The notes under the pieces were generated by a model. That model was not told the origin of the DNA and made no database searches. It worked only from the letters and a program-made list of their open reading frames with translations. Shown here piece after piece: positions 10,210 through 22,547 of a DNA stretch of 64,000 bases. This stretch comes from CAWCLK01 sp963796225 (lineage in GTDB: Bacteria > Actinomycetota > Nitriliruptoria > Nitriliruptorales > Nitriliruptoraceae), in contig CAWCLK010000028.1 of the NCBI GenBank assembly GCA_963796225.1, forward strand, positions 1-64,000. The letters are read 5' to 3'. Numbering within the stretch: the stretch's first letter is position 1; every line of letters begins with the position of its first letter. The position numbers and the translations under genes are program-made.

Positions 10210-10785
10210 ATGACCCACCAGGACCCGGACGCCACCGAGGAGGCCACGCGCCTCACCGAGGAGCCCGCGGCCGATCAGCCCGCCGAGGCTGCCGCCGAAC
10301 AGGCCGCCGACGAGGTCCTCGAGACCGACGCCCCGGCCGACGACCCCCTGTCGGTCGCCCAGCGAGAGCGCGACGAGTACCTCGACGCGCTGCGGCGCAA
10401 GCAGGCCGAGTTCGAGAACTTCCGCAAGCGCATGATGCGCGACGGCGCGGCGCAGCGGATCACCGGGCACGCCGAGGTCGCCGAGCGGATGCTGGACGTG
10501 CTCGACGACTTCGACCGCACCATCGAGGCGGCGGGCGACGTCGACCCCGGCTTCCTCAAGGGCGTGCAGCTGGTCCACGACAAGCTCGCCGGGGTGCTGG
10601 CCGACTTCGGCCTGACCCGGATCGACGAGATCGGCATCGCCTTCGACCCGAACCGGCACGAGGCCGTGCAGCAGGTCCCCGCCGACGAGGACCGGGACGA
10701 GCCGCTGGTGAGCCAGGTGCTGCGCCCCGGCTACGAGCTCGGTGGCCGCACCCTGCGGGCCGCGATGGTCGTGGTCGAGCAGTAG
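10210..10785 (+). CDS. grpE: Nucleotide exchange factor GrpE
   Basis: 191 aa. Acidic N-terminus, long coiled coil (about 55-100; KQAEFENFRKRMMRD) and C-terminal beta domain ending GRTLRAAMVVV, with the family signature FDPNRHEAVQQVPAD. Releases ADP from DnaK. ATG start with ACCAGG upstream. Second half of the dnaK operon. Confidence 0.97.
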   Translation: MTHQDPDATEEATRLTEEPAADQPAEAAAEQAADEVLETDAPADDPLSVAQRERDEYLDALRRKQAEFENFRKRMMRDGAAQRITGHAEVAERMLDVLDDFDRTIEAAGDVDPGFLKGVQLVHDKLAGVLADFGLTRIDEIGIAFDPNRHEAVQQVPADEDRDEPLVSQVLRPGYELGGRTLRAAMVVVEQ

Positions 10786-10833
10786 CCGAGAGGGACGTGA
10801 CGACGACGAGACGGACGACGAGGGAGGTGGACC

Positions 10834-12021
<1,188 letters not shown>

Positions 12022-12034
12022 GGAAGGCGCCCCC

Positions 12035-12553
12035 ATGGCCGAGCAGCAGTTCATCGAGAACGAGGAGCAGGACGTCGCCCAGCCGCCCGCGCGGCCGGGC
12101 GGGTTCGGCCAGCGCGGTCCCGACTACGACGAGCCCGTGTACGTGATCTCGGTGGCGGCCGACCTCGCCGACATGCACCCGCAGACGCTGCGGTCCTACG
12201 AACGTGAGGGACTGGTCGAGCCGGCCCGCACGTCCGGCAACACCCGGCGCTACTCGCAGCGCGACATCGACCGGCTGCGGTTCATCCGCCACCTCACCCA
12301 GGAGGAGGGCCTCAACCTCGCCGGCGTCCGCGTCGTCCTGGACCTCGGCGAGAAGCTCGAGGGCTCCCGGCGCCGCATCCGCGAGCTCGAGGACATGGTC
12401 CGCACGCTGGCGGGGCGGCTCACCGACGACGTCGAGGCGGCCCACCGGTCCCACCGCTTCGAGGTGGTGCCCACCGGTCCGCGCGACATCGAGGTCCACC
12501 CGCGCCTGCGCCGGCGCGCGCCGCGCAAGAGCCCCGAACGCACCGCCGGCTGA
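12035..12553 (+). CDS. hspR: Heat-shock repressor HspR (MerR family)
   Basis: 172 aa. MerR-type winged helix: VYVISVAADLADMHPQTLRSYEREGLVEPAR followed by the TRRYSQRDIDRLRFI wing and helix, and a short coiled coil. In actinobacteria HspR binds HAIR operators with DnaK as co-repressor and controls the dnaK operon and clpB; candidate sites are visible before both (7660-7684; 15695-15715). Last gene of the operon, which gives the classic feedback loop. An in-frame GTG-less upstream extension exists within dnaJ; the ATG at 12035 with GAGGAAGG is preferred. Confidence 0.95.
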   Translation: MAEQQFIENEEQDVAQPPARPGGFGQRGPDYDEPVYVISVAADLADMHPQTLRSYEREGLVEPARTSGNTRRYSQRDIDRLRFIRHLTQEEGLNLAGVRVVLDLGEKLEGSRRRIRELEDMVRTLAGRLTDDVEAAHRSHRFEVVPTGPRDIEVHPRLRRRAPRKSPERTAG

Positions 12554-12565
12554 ACCCCGCGGCGC

Positions 12566-14031
12566 TCACTCCTCCTCGTCGAGGACCTCGTCGATGTCCC
12601 CGGCACGCAACGACGGGCCGCCGAGGATGCCGTCCGCGTGGGCCACGGCGCCGGTGACCCGGAAGCCGTCGGCGTTGATCTCGTAGGACGCGAGCCGCTT
12701 CTCGTGGTCGCTCTCGCGCATCTTCAGCACCATGAGCGCGCGTCCGACCTCGGCGCCGACCTCCATGTACCGCAGCACCAGCACGTTGTGGAACAGGTAG
12801 CTGAGCTTGGCGAAGCGGGCCTCGGTCGGGCCGAGCGCGGTCGTCTCCTGCGTGAAGATGAGGCTGGCTGCCGGTGGCCGTGATCGTGGTGGCGAGCGCC
12901 CAGATGTAGCCGGGGAAGCGTCCGAGGTCGCTGGAGACCGGGACCAGCTCGCCGAGGCTGTCGAACACGACCCGGCTGATGTCGCGGTTCTCGACCAGCT
13001 CGCGAACCTGGTGGGCCAGCTCGTCGATGTCCAGCTCGATCGGCGGGACGTGCAGGATCGTGAGGTCGCCCCGCTCGACGGCCTCGTCCCACGCCCATCC
13101 GAAGGTGCGGGCCTTCTGCTGTAGCTGCGCGGACGATTCCTCGAAGGAGACGTACAGGCACTGCTCGCCGTCGGCCAGGCCCGCGCTGACCCACTCGGAG
13201 GACAGCACGGTCTTGCCCGCGCCGGACGGTCCCATGACCAGCGTGGCCTCGCCCGGCGGCAGGCCGCCGTTGGTCATGCGGTCGAGCACGGTGTTGGCGA
13301 AGGCGCGCCGCGTCCCCGCCGATGGCCGGCGGGCGGGGTGCCAGCGACTCGGGCCGCGGGAAGAGCTCGTAGCCGCGGTCGGTGATCTGGAAGGCGTGCT
13401 TGCCCATCAGCGACGCGCTGCCGCGCAGCTTGCGCACGCGCAGGTAACGCCGGTCCACGGGCCCGTCGATGTCGTGGCTGACCTCGAGGATCGCGTCGGC
13501 GACGGCGAACTCGGGGTCGGTGAGGATCTCGTCCTCGGTGTACTCGCCGACCAGCAGCAGCAGCGCCCCGGTGTGCGACACCTTGGACGCCAGGTCGAAC
13601 ACGGCCTCCCGCATGCGGTTGTCGGTGACGAAGTGGTGCAGGGACTTGAAGGAGTCCACGACGATCATCGACGGGGACTTGTCGAAGGCGGCGTGCAGGA
13701 TCTCGTCGAAGAACGCGTCGAGGCCGCGGTCGTCGTCGTCGGTGCCCTGCAGCAGCTCGGTGACGTGCAGGAACTGCACGTCACCGTCCAGCTTGCTCGC
13801 GTCGTAGAACTCCAGCGACGACAGGTGGCGCCGCATCTTGGCGTGCGACTCGGACAGGGTCGTGTAGTACAGCGCCGGGTGGTCCTCCGTCGAGGCGGAG
13901 AAGGCCAGCTGCTGGGCCAGGATCGTCTTGCCGGTGCCGGGCGGGCCGGCGAGCACGGCGAGCGACCCGGCGGGCAGGCCACCATCGAGGATCTCGTCGA
14001 GTTCGGCGATGCCGGTGGGCACGCGGTCCAT
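12566..14031 (-). CDS. Two-domain KaiC-like RecA-superfamily ATPase (two frame disruptions)
   Basis: About 487 aa after removing one extra base near 13302 and one near 12866. Domain 1 (1-240): Walker A GPPGTGKT, Walker B MIVVDSF. Domain 2 (from about 247): Walker A GPSGAGKT, Walker B RVVFDSL, and VSFEESSAQL, which carries the two adjacent Glu used for catalysis in KaiC. In domain 1 the equivalent site reads LSESHAKM, so only one Glu remains. KaiC-like pairs of this kind act in signal transduction, often with receiver proteins. Here a CheY-like gene directly precedes it, its TGA touching this ATG (TGAATG). A true clock role is not shown: kaiA and kaiB are absent from the window. Confidence 0.85.
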
Positions 14032-14375
14032 TCAGCTCTCCAGCAGTTGGGTGACCTGGCGCACGAGTGCGTCCCCGCCGTACGGCTTGGGGACGATCGC
14101 GTCCACGGGAAGACTTCGGTCCGGGTCGGCGCTCCAGACGAGTACGCGGATCTCGCGCGTGCGCTCCTCGGCGCGCAGGCGCTCCACGAGCTCCTGCCCG
14201 TCCATCACGGGCATGTGGAGGTCGGTGATGACGACGTCGGGCAGGTGCTGCTCGATCACCTCGAGGGCGGCCTGCCGTTGGCGGCCTCGACCAGCTCGAC
14301 GTCGTGGTCGCGGAGCAGCATGCGGAGGAGGAACCGGTAGTCCGGTTCGTCATCGACCACGAGGACCATGGCCAC
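14032..14375 (-). CDS. CheY-like single-domain response regulator (frame disrupted)
   Basis: About 114 aa once a missing base near 14274 is restored. Receiver features: VLVVDDEPDYRF acidic pocket, phosphoacceptor Asp in VVITDLHMPVMDG, Ser/Thr replaced by Trp-Ser in VLVWSAD, late Lys in IVPKPYGG. GTG at 14375 has AGGAG five bases upstream; the ATG at 14369 is an alternative. Directly coupled to the KaiC-like ATPase, so phosphorylation of this protein probably controls, or is read out by, that ATPase. Confidence 0.8.
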
Positions 14376-14429
14376 GAACACTCCTGCCATGTCGAGCGGC
14401 GCCGTGCCGGCGCAGCAATCTACTGACGC

Positions 14430-14448
14430 CCCGTCCGCGGAGGACGGG
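14430..14448 (-). terminator. Hairpin downstream of the thioesterase gene
   Basis: CCCGTCC-GCGGA-GGACGGG, seven-base-pair stem, between the minus-strand thioesterase and the response regulator; no T-run. Confidence 0.4.
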
Positions 14449-14519
14449 CCGTTCGGACGGCACGAGGGCAGGGTGCGGCCACGGAGTCAACCACACCGGC
14501 GGCTACGGCCGCGGGGCGG

Positions 14520-14972
14520 TCACGTCCCGTGGGCTCGCAGCTGGTAGTGGTTCTCGGTGACCGTGACGACCGTGCCCTCGGCGTCGGTCAGCTCGCAGGT
14601 CCACGACCAGTCGGCCTTGCCGCGCTCGTCCGCCTCGGTCCGGATCCGCTCGATCTCGTCGTCGGCCAGCTCCACGGCCACCTCGACGTCGGTTCGGGCT
14701 GCGCGCCGGAAGTCGATGTGCATGTCGCGCACCACGGGGTAGAAACGCGACGCGTCGAAGGTGGCCAGGGCCATCGCCCCGCCCGGGATCTCCGCCAGCG
14801 TGTACAGCGCCCCGGCGTACATCGTGCCGATGTGGTTGACGTTGGGCTCCAGCGGCATCCGTGCCCGGCAGAACCCCGGGCGCAGCTCGACCACCTCGAA
14901 CCCGGTGCGCTCCACGAAGGGGAACGGGCGGCTCATGCCCGCGCGGATCGCCTCGAGCTGTGCGTCGTCCAC
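14520..14972 (-). CDS. DUF4442 / hot-dog-fold thioesterase-like protein
   Basis: 150 aa. The hot-dog helix and strand are visible as NVNHIGTMYAGALYTLAEIPGG, the DUF4442 version of the HxGxxxA pattern, followed by VRDMHIDFRRAARTDVEVAVEL. Such proteins hydrolyse acyl-CoA or related thioesters, but this branch has no assigned substrate. ATG start with GGAGAC upstream. Stands alone. Confidence 0.75.
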   Translation of the reverse strand: MDDAQLEAIRAGMSRPFPFVERTGFEVVELRPGFCRARMPLEPNVNHIGTMYAGALYTLAEIPGGAMALATFDASRFYPVVRDMHIDFRRAARTDVEVAVELADDEIERIRTEADERGKADWSWTCELTDAEGTVVTVTENHYQLRAHGT

Positions 14973-15125
14973 GTCGTCTCCCGGTGCTGCCGCGTGAGGG
15001 GTGTGGGCGGGACCCTACTGGGACGCCGTGCAACCGTCGGTCCGCAGCGCGGCGTCCCATCCTGACGAGACCGCCACCGTGGCGGGCCACCGGCACCGAC
15101 CGGCGAAGAACGAAACGGCACCGAC

Positions 15126-15682
15126 GTGTCCACCCTCCTCCGCTCCCGCCGTGTCGCCCTGGCGACCGCCCCCCTCCTGCTCCTGCTCGCCGCCTGCGGC
15201 GCCGACGGCCCCGACACCCCGGGCTCGCCGGCCGCCACGCGAGACCGACGGTGGGGCCGCCGCCGGGATGTGCCCGGTCGGCACCACCGACTGCGTCGAC
15301 GCCGACCTCGGCGACGGCGGGCGACCCGATCATCGCCCCGGACATCCACGTGGTCGACGCGCTGCCCGCCGACATCCGCATGGTCGAGATGGACGGCACC
15401 GGCCCGGATGCGTTCCCGTTGTTCATCCAGGAGGCGGTCGTCGACGGCACCCGCCTGGACCTGATCTTCAGCGGCGGCGAGACGCCGTGCTTCTGGGTCC
15501 ACCACGTCGAGACCACCGAGACCGACACCGAGGTCGTGGTCGACCTCCAGGCCGGTGGGGACCCCGAGGCCGACGGCTGCGACAGCCAGGCGATCTCGAT
15601 CCAGGGCGTCACGGTCGAGCTCGACGCCCCACTGGGCGACCGTGCCCTGCTGGACGCCAGCCGCGTCGTCCCGGCGGGCTGA
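15126..15682 (+). CDS. Lipoprotein of unknown function (two frame disruptions)
   Basis: Reads as about 184 aa when one extra base is removed at 15240 and one near 15320. N-terminus RRVALATAPLLLLLAACG is a lipoprotein signal peptide with lipobox LLAAC. The mature part contains PDIHVVDALPADIRMVEMD, a Cys-containing centre (TPCFWVHHVE) and ends in ITVELDAPLGDRALLDASR-type beta sequence. No family recognised. GTG start directly ahead of the signal peptide. Confidence 0.65.
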
Positions 15683-15694
15683 CCGAAGCCCCAG

Positions 15695-15715
15695 GTTGCG
15701 CCCCGCCGGCTCAGG
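15695..15715. promoter_or_regulatory. HAIR-like HspR operator upstream of clpB
   Basis: GTTGCGC-N7-GCTCAGG. On the other strand this is CCTGAGC-N7-GCGCAAC, matching the dnaK site CCTGAGT-N7-GCGCAGG at 11 of 14 arm positions and with identical spacing. ClpB is a known HspR target in actinobacteria. Confidence 0.5.
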
Positions 15716-15834
15716 CCGCCTGTGCCGACGGGGCGCAGCCTCGCCTCAGTGGGGACCTGTGCGAAACCGCCACGGGAGCGGGTGCGCGTCGTACCTTCGA
15801 ATCGACGTTCGCACACACGCAGAGGTGATGGGGC

Positions 15835-18441
<2,607 letters not shown>

Positions 18442-18466
<25 letters not shown>

Positions 18467-18970
18467 TTGACCAGGGTCGGGTCGTCACCGGCGTGGGTGA
18501 TGGTGAGGATCCCGCCCCGGCCGTCCTCGCGCTCGAAGGAGTAGGTCACCGACGTCCAGGTCCTCCATCGACTGCTCGCGCGTGTCGACGATCTCCCAGC
18601 CGCTGTCGGGCAGGGCCTGCTCGAAGTAGTCGGAGAGCTCGTCGACCGACGCCTCGACCTGCAGGGCCGCCTGCAGCTCGATGCCGTCCCCGCCCTCCTG
18701 GGAGAAGCTGCTGACGACCTCGTAGTCGCCCTCGGGCAGCGGCATGTCGTCGGGGAACGCGTCGGGCAGCGAACCGCCCGACCCCATCTGGACGGTCCCC
18801 TCCGATGACGACATCGAGATGGTGCCGCCGTCGCTGTCGATGTCGACGTCACCCCCGCCGGCCTGCTCCATGGCCTTCTCGGCGGCGGATTCGGCGACGT
18901 CCTCGGCCGAGCAGGCGGAGGTGGCAAGTGCCAGTGCGGCAATGGCGGCGAGCATTCGGACAGCAGTCAT
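18442..18970 (-). CDS. Lipoprotein of unknown function (frame disrupted)
   Basis: About 175 aa after removing an extra base near 18549. Signal peptide and lipobox MLAAIAALALATSAC; an Ala/Glu-rich segment; then a globular domain of alternating strands (PDDMPLPEGDYEVVSSF; DELSDYFEQALPDSGWEIVD; GILTITHAGDDPTLVNY). The layout resembles small extracytoplasmic proteins with a beta-sheet domain repeated around a conserved W near the end, but no family is named with confidence. Confidence 0.65.
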
Positions 18971-19072
18971 CGGGGCCCCGGTGCGTCGTGTGTGGTCGGT
19001 CACGCACACGGAGGCGAGAGGCCGTGCTCGGCGTCACCCCCGTGCGCCGATCCCCACCCTAGACACGCGAAC

Positions 19073-19094
19073 GCCCCGTCCGAAAGGACGGGGC
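19073..19094 (-). terminator. Hairpin with GAAA loop after csbD-like gene
   Basis: GCCCCGTCC-GAAA-GGACGGGGC, nine-base-pair stem, 17 bp beyond the stop of the minus-strand CsbD-like gene. Confidence 0.6.
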
Positions 19095-19110
19095 GGGGGG
19101 CGGTTCGGCG

Positions 19111-19320
19111 TCAGTCCTCGTTGCGGACCTGCTGGCCCTTGTGGCCGGCGGCCTCCTGGCGCTTCTGGGCGGCCTGCTGCTCGAGGCGCTCGGCGTCCTC
19201 GGCCGCTTCGGCGCGTTCCTGCTGGGCCTGGCCCTCGCGCACGGTGTCGTCGTCGCCGACGAGCTTGCCGGCGAGCTCCTTGGCGGTGCCCTTCAGTTCT
19301 TCGGCGTCGTGGTCCGTCAT
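19111..19320 (-). CDS. CsbD-like stress protein
   Basis: 69 aa, highly charged, no Trp or Cys. ELKGTAKELAGKLVGDDD is the CsbD-family core; the rest is an Ala/Glu/Gln helix. CsbD proteins accumulate under general stress in Bacillus and enterobacteria; function unknown. ATG with GAGGAGATCGCC upstream. Divergent from the alkane hydroxylase gene. Confidence 0.75.
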   Translation of the reverse strand: MTDHDAEELKGTAKELAGKLVGDDDTVREGQAQQERAEAAEDAERLEQQAAQKRQEAAGHKGQQVRNED

Positions 19321-19418
19321 GGCGATCTCCTCGGATGTCGGGGTCGTACCCGGCTCCGTGCGGGGGTTCGCGGGGCGCGAGGGGGCCGGACCCCGGTCGT
19401 CCGTCGGGGCGGGTCCGG

Positions 19419-19478
19419 GGCTTTACACATCGTCGCCGGTTGTCAACTGGCTTTACATCCCGTATGGTTCTGTCAAGC
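19419..19478. promoter_or_regulatory. alkB promoter with tandem 30-bp operator-like repeats
   Basis: Two adjacent 30-bp units, 19419-19448 and 19449-19478, each GGCTTTACA-N13-TGTCAA. Within a unit TTTACA and TGTCAA form an imperfect inverted repeat. The predicted promoter TTGTCA (19440-19445), 17-bp spacer, TATGGT (19463-19468) lies across both units, so a protein bound there would block RNA polymerase. The TetR gene cotranscribed with alkB is the obvious candidate. Confidence 0.6.
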
Positions 19479-19503
19479 CGACGAACCAGCGATGGAGAGC
19501 GCG

Positions 19504-20934
19504 ATGTCGATGGCCGCGAGTGGAACCGTGCCCGAAGGGTCGACCGAGGTGTGGCGTGATCGAAAGCGCCACCTGTGGCTGATCGGCCTCGTCGTGCCGT
19601 CGCTGGCCTTCGCCGCGGTGGGCATGTACGAGGTGACCGGGTGGAGCGCCTGGTTCTGGCTCGGGCCCGTCGTCATCCTCGGGATCGTGCCGGTCATCGA
19701 CCTGCTCACGGGCCTCGACCGGTCGAACCCGCCGGACGACGTCATCGAGGAGCTCGAGGAGGACCGGTACTACCGCTGGCTGACCTACCTGTTCCTGCCC
19801 ATCCAGTACGCCGGCTTCGTCCTGGCGATGTGGATGATCGCCGGCGGCGGGTCCTGGGACCTCTCGCTCGCGGCGAGGCTCGGCCTGGCGATCTCGATCG
19901 GCTGCATCGGCGGCATCGGGATCAACACCGCGCACGAGCTGGGGCACAAGAAGGAGTCCCACGAGCGGTGGCTGTCGAAGATCGCCCTCGCCCAGGTCGC
20001 CTACGGCCACTTCTACATCGAGCACAACCGCGGCCACCACGTCCGCGTCGCCACCCCCGAGGACCCCGCGTCGTCGCGCATCGGCGAGAGCTTCTACGCC
20101 TTCTGGCCGCGGACGGTCGTCGGCTCGCTGCGCTCCGCGTGGCACCTCGAGAAGCGCCGCTACGCCCGCCGCATCGGCCACCCCGTGCGCCCCGGCAACG
20201 ACGTGCTCAACGCGTGGGCGATGACCGCCGTCCTGTGGGGGGCGATGGTCGTCTGGCTCGGCGTCGGGATCCTGCCGTTCCTGCTGATCCAGGCCGTCGT
20301 CGGGTTCTCCCTGCTCGAGGTCGTCAACTACATGGAGCACTACGGGATGCTCCGCCAGAAGGTCGTCTCCAACGGCCGCGAGCGCTACGAGCGGGTCGTC
20401 CCGGCGCACTCGTGGAACTCGAACAACATCGCGACCAACGTGCTGCTCTACCACCTCCAGCGGCACAGCGACCACCACGCCAACCCGACGCGCCGCTACC
20501 AGGCGCTCCGGGACTTCGAGGAGAGCCCGGTCCTGCCCACCGGCTACGCCGGCATGATCGTCCTCGCCCTGTTCCCGCCCCTGTGGCGCCGGGTCATGGA
20601 CCCGCGCGTCCTCGCCCACTTCGACGGCGACGTCCGCCGCGCCAACATCCACCCGCCGAAGCGCGAGAAGGTGCTCGCCATGTACCCGCCGCCGGCCGAC
20701 CCGGTCGTCCCCGGCGTCGTCCAGGACTCGTCGGCGCGACACCACGACGACGGGGTCGCCGCGGCGCGCTGCCCGGGGTGTGACTACACCTACGAGGTGG
20801 ACGCGGGTGACGAGCACGAGGGCTTCCCCGCCGGCACGGCCTGGTCGGACATCCCCGACGACTGGTGCTGCCCCGACTGCGGGGTGCGCGAGAAGGTCGA
20901 CTTCGTCCCGCTCCAGCGAGAGGGCGCGTCCTGA
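19504..20934 (+). CDS. alkB: Alkane 1-monooxygenase AlkB fused to rubredoxin
   Basis: About 476 aa. Residues 1-400 are the integral-membrane di-iron hydroxylase with six hydrophobic segments and all histidine boxes: HELGHK, EHNRGHH, NYMEHYG and LQRHSDHH. Residues 415-470 are a rubredoxin domain with both iron-binding pairs, CPGCDYTY and CCPDCGVRE. It inserts one O2 atom at the terminal carbon of medium or long n-alkanes, using electrons from the fused rubredoxin; a separate rubredoxin reductase is needed and none is in the window. Start ATG 19504 or 19492; the second has no better ribosome site. Fusions of this type are known from actinobacteria such as Dietzia and Prauserella. Confidence 0.95.
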   Translation: MSMAASGTVPEGSTEVWRDRKRHLWLIGLVVPSLAFAAVGMYEVTGWSAWFWLGPVVILGIVPVIDLLTGLDRSNPPDDVIEELEEDRYYRWLTYLFLPIQYAGFVLAMWMIAGGGSWDLSLAARLGLAISIGCIGGIGINTAHELGHKKESHERWLSKIALAQVAYGHFYIEHNRGHHVRVATPEDPASSRIGESFYAFWPRTVVGSLRSAWHLEKRRYARRIGHPVRPGNDVLNAWAMTAVLWGAMVVWLGVGILPFLLIQAVVGFSLLEVVNYMEHYGMLRQKVVSNGRERYERVVPAHSWNSNNIATNVLLYHLQRHSDHHANPTRRYQALRDFEESPVLPTGYAGMIVLALFPPLWRRVMDPRVLAHFDGDVRRANIHPPKREKVLAMYPPPADPVVPGVVQDSSARHHDDGVAAARCPGCDYTYEVDAGDEHEGFPAGTAWSDIPDDWCCPDCGVREKVDFVPLQREGAS

Positions 20935-21488
20935 GCACGCTGCGCGACCGCATCGTCGGCGAGGCCGTCCGGCTCACCACGCAGCACGGCTGGACCGCGG
21001 TGACCATGGGCCACCTCGCCGACGCCGTCGGCGTGAGCCGGCAGACCATCTACAACGAGGTCGGCGCCAAGCCCGCACTCGCCGAGGCGATGATCCTCGA
21101 CGAGCTTCGCCGCTTCCTCGACGTGGTCGAGTCCGCGTTCGCCGCCCACCCCGACGATCTCGTCGCCGCCATCCGCGCCGCGGTGGCGGACGTGTTGGAG
21201 CATGCCCGCGGCAACGCCCTGCTGCACGCGGTCGTGTCCGCCACGCACGGGACCGACACCGAGCTGCTGCCGCTGCTGACCACCCACAGCGGCGAGCTGC
21301 TGTCGGTCGCCAAGGAGGTCGTGCTCAAGCACGTCCGCCAGTTCGACGTGGACCTCGCCGAGGACCAGCTCGATGCTGCCGTCGACACGGTGGTCCGCGT
21401 CGTGCTCAGCCACGTGATGCAGCCGTCCGGGGACCCGTCACGGGCGGCTGACGCGATCGGTTGGATCGCCGACCGCGTGCTGGCCTAG
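20931..21488 (+). CDS. TetR-family regulator, probable alkB repressor
   Basis: About 185 aa. The TetR helix-turn-helix is complete: EAVRLTTQHGWTAVTMGHLADAVGVSRQTIYNEVGAKPALAEAM. The rest is a helical ligand domain. No ATG or GTG stands in a sensible place; a CTG at 20931 overlaps the alkB stop (CTGA) and has GAGAGGG seven bases upstream, which implies coupled translation with an uncommon start codon. Tight overlap with alkB and the tandem operator in front of alkB argue for autoregulated control of alkane oxidation. Confidence 0.85.
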   Translation: MSTLRDRIVGEAVRLTTQHGWTAVTMGHLADAVGVSRQTIYNEVGAKPALAEAMILDELRRFLDVVESAFAAHPDDLVAAIRAAVADVLEHARGNALLHAVVSATHGTDTELLPLLTTHSGELLSVAKEVVLKHVRQFDVDLAEDQLDAAVDTVVRVVLSHVMQPSGDPSRAADAIGWIADRVLA

Positions 21489-21925
21489 CTGCCGTACACC
21501 TTGCGGAAGTCCCAGGTCTGGGTCTCGGCGGGGTCGAGGCGCAACCAGGTGTGGTCGTCGACGTGGTCGACCGGGCCGTCGAGGCCGAAGTACTTGCCGC
21601 CGAGGAGCGTGCGCACCTCCACCGGCACCTCGTCGTCGGCGACGAAGGCGTGCTCGGTCCGGGCGGTGACCCCGCGCAGCTCGGCGTACTCGACGCCCCC
21701 GTCGACGCACACGCCGACCTTCGTGTCCCCGGACTCGAGACGGGGTGTGCGCGACGCCCGGTCGAGGTTCCAGACCCAGAACGTGCCGTCGTGCCACACG
21801 AACCACACCGGGACCACCGCCGGCCAGCCGGCCTCGTCGACCGTGGCCAGGTGCAGGACCCGTTCCTCGGCCAGGAAGGTGTCGAGCTCCTCGTCGGTCA
21901 TCTTCAGGCGGCGGGACGTGGCCAC
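21485..21925 (-). CDS. Pyridoxamine 5'-phosphate oxidase-like FMN/F420-binding protein
   Basis: 146 aa from a GTG with CGGAG six bases upstream. Split-barrel sequence: EERVLHLATVDEAGWPAVVPVWFVWHDGTFWVWN, then RLESGDTKVGVCVD and a C-terminal LRLDPAETQTWDFRK. Members bind FMN or F420 and reduce or oxidise small substrates. The stop shares CTAG with the convergent TetR stop codon. Confidence 0.8.
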   Translation of the reverse strand: MATSRRLKMTDEELDTFLAEERVLHLATVDEAGWPAVVPVWFVWHDGTFWVWNLDRASRTPRLESGDTKVGVCVDGGVEYAELRGVTARTEHAFVADDEVPVEVRTLLGGKYFGLDGPVDHVDDHTWLRLDPAETQTWDFRKVYGS

Positions 21926-21979
21926 GGTGCGCTCCGGGGGGGTCGACGGGCCCGAACCGTAGTGGTGCCTGCGCGCCCC

Positions 21980-21985
21980 TATCCT
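21980..21985 (+). promoter_or_regulatory. -10 box of a probable leaderless transcript
   Basis: TATCCT ends seven bases before the ATG at 21993. At that distance transcription would start at or next to the start codon, as in the leaderless mRNAs common in actinobacteria. Confidence 0.5.
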
Positions 21986-21992
21986 GCGTGGC

Positions 21993-22253
21993 ATGGACCC
22001 CGACACCGCTGACCGGATGCAGGACGGCCCGCCGATCTCGCCGGCGGGGCGTCGCCCGTTGGCCGTGGCGGCCTGGGTGTGCGCGGTCCTGTCCCCGGTG
22101 CTCATCGGGTACGGGGTGGTGCTCGGGATCGTCGCGATGATCCTCGGCAGCGCCGCCTACCTCAAGGGCGACCGGTGGGGGATGCCGGCCGCCGTGGCCG
22201 GCGGGATCGGCTGCATCGTCGCAATGGCGGTCGTGTTCCTCCTGCGGTCCTAG
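21993..22253 (+). CDS. DUF4190-like small membrane protein
   Basis: 86 aa. Two membrane segments (LAVAAWVCAVLSPVLIGYGVVLGIVAMILG and AVAGGIGCIVAMAVVFLL) separated by a short basic loop, the usual layout of DUF4190-type proteins. No function known. Its stop TAG is part of the TAGGCT promoter box of dodecin. Confidence 0.6.
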   Translation: MDPDTADRMQDGPPISPAGRRPLAVAAWVCAVLSPVLIGYGVVLGIVAMILGSAAYLKGDRWGMPAAVAGGIGCIVAMAVVFLLRS

Positions 22254-22312
22254 GCTTACCCCGCGACGGCGCGCCGGGTCCGGTGCGGCGTCCGAGTGCG
22301 TCAGGAGCCGTC

Positions 22313-22516
22313 ATGGCCGTGATCAAGACGATCGACCTGGTGGGTGTGTCCACCGAGTCGTGGCGCGATGCCGCCCAGAAGGCCCTCGAGGAGGCCTCCA
22401 ACACCCTGCGCGGGGTCGAGGGCCTGACCGTGCTCGACACCTCCGCGGTGGTCGAGGACGGGCGCATCACCGAGTACCACACGCACGTGCGGATCAAGTT
22501 CCGCATCTCGCGCTGA
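22313..22516 (+). CDS. Dodecin
   Basis: 67 aa, the exact size of dodecin, with the characteristic VSTESWRDAAQKALEEASNTLRGVEGL stretch and the C-terminal strand TEYHTHVRIKFRI. Forms a hollow 12-mer that binds flavin (riboflavin, FMN or lumichrome) between a pair of Trp residues; the Trp is present at residue 16 or so. Stores flavin or protects from its photochemistry. Strong GGAGCC site before the ATG; TAGGCT -10 box at 22251. Confidence 0.95.
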   Translation: MAVIKTIDLVGVSTESWRDAAQKALEEASNTLRGVEGLTVLDTSAVVEDGRITEYHTHVRIKFRISR

Positions 22517-22547
22517 GGTCCGGCGGGCCGGCGGGTGAGGGTCCGGT

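Noticed and set aside
12566..14031. True circadian kaiC
   Set aside because: kaiA and kaiB are missing, and one catalytic Glu of domain 1 is lost; named only as KaiC-like.
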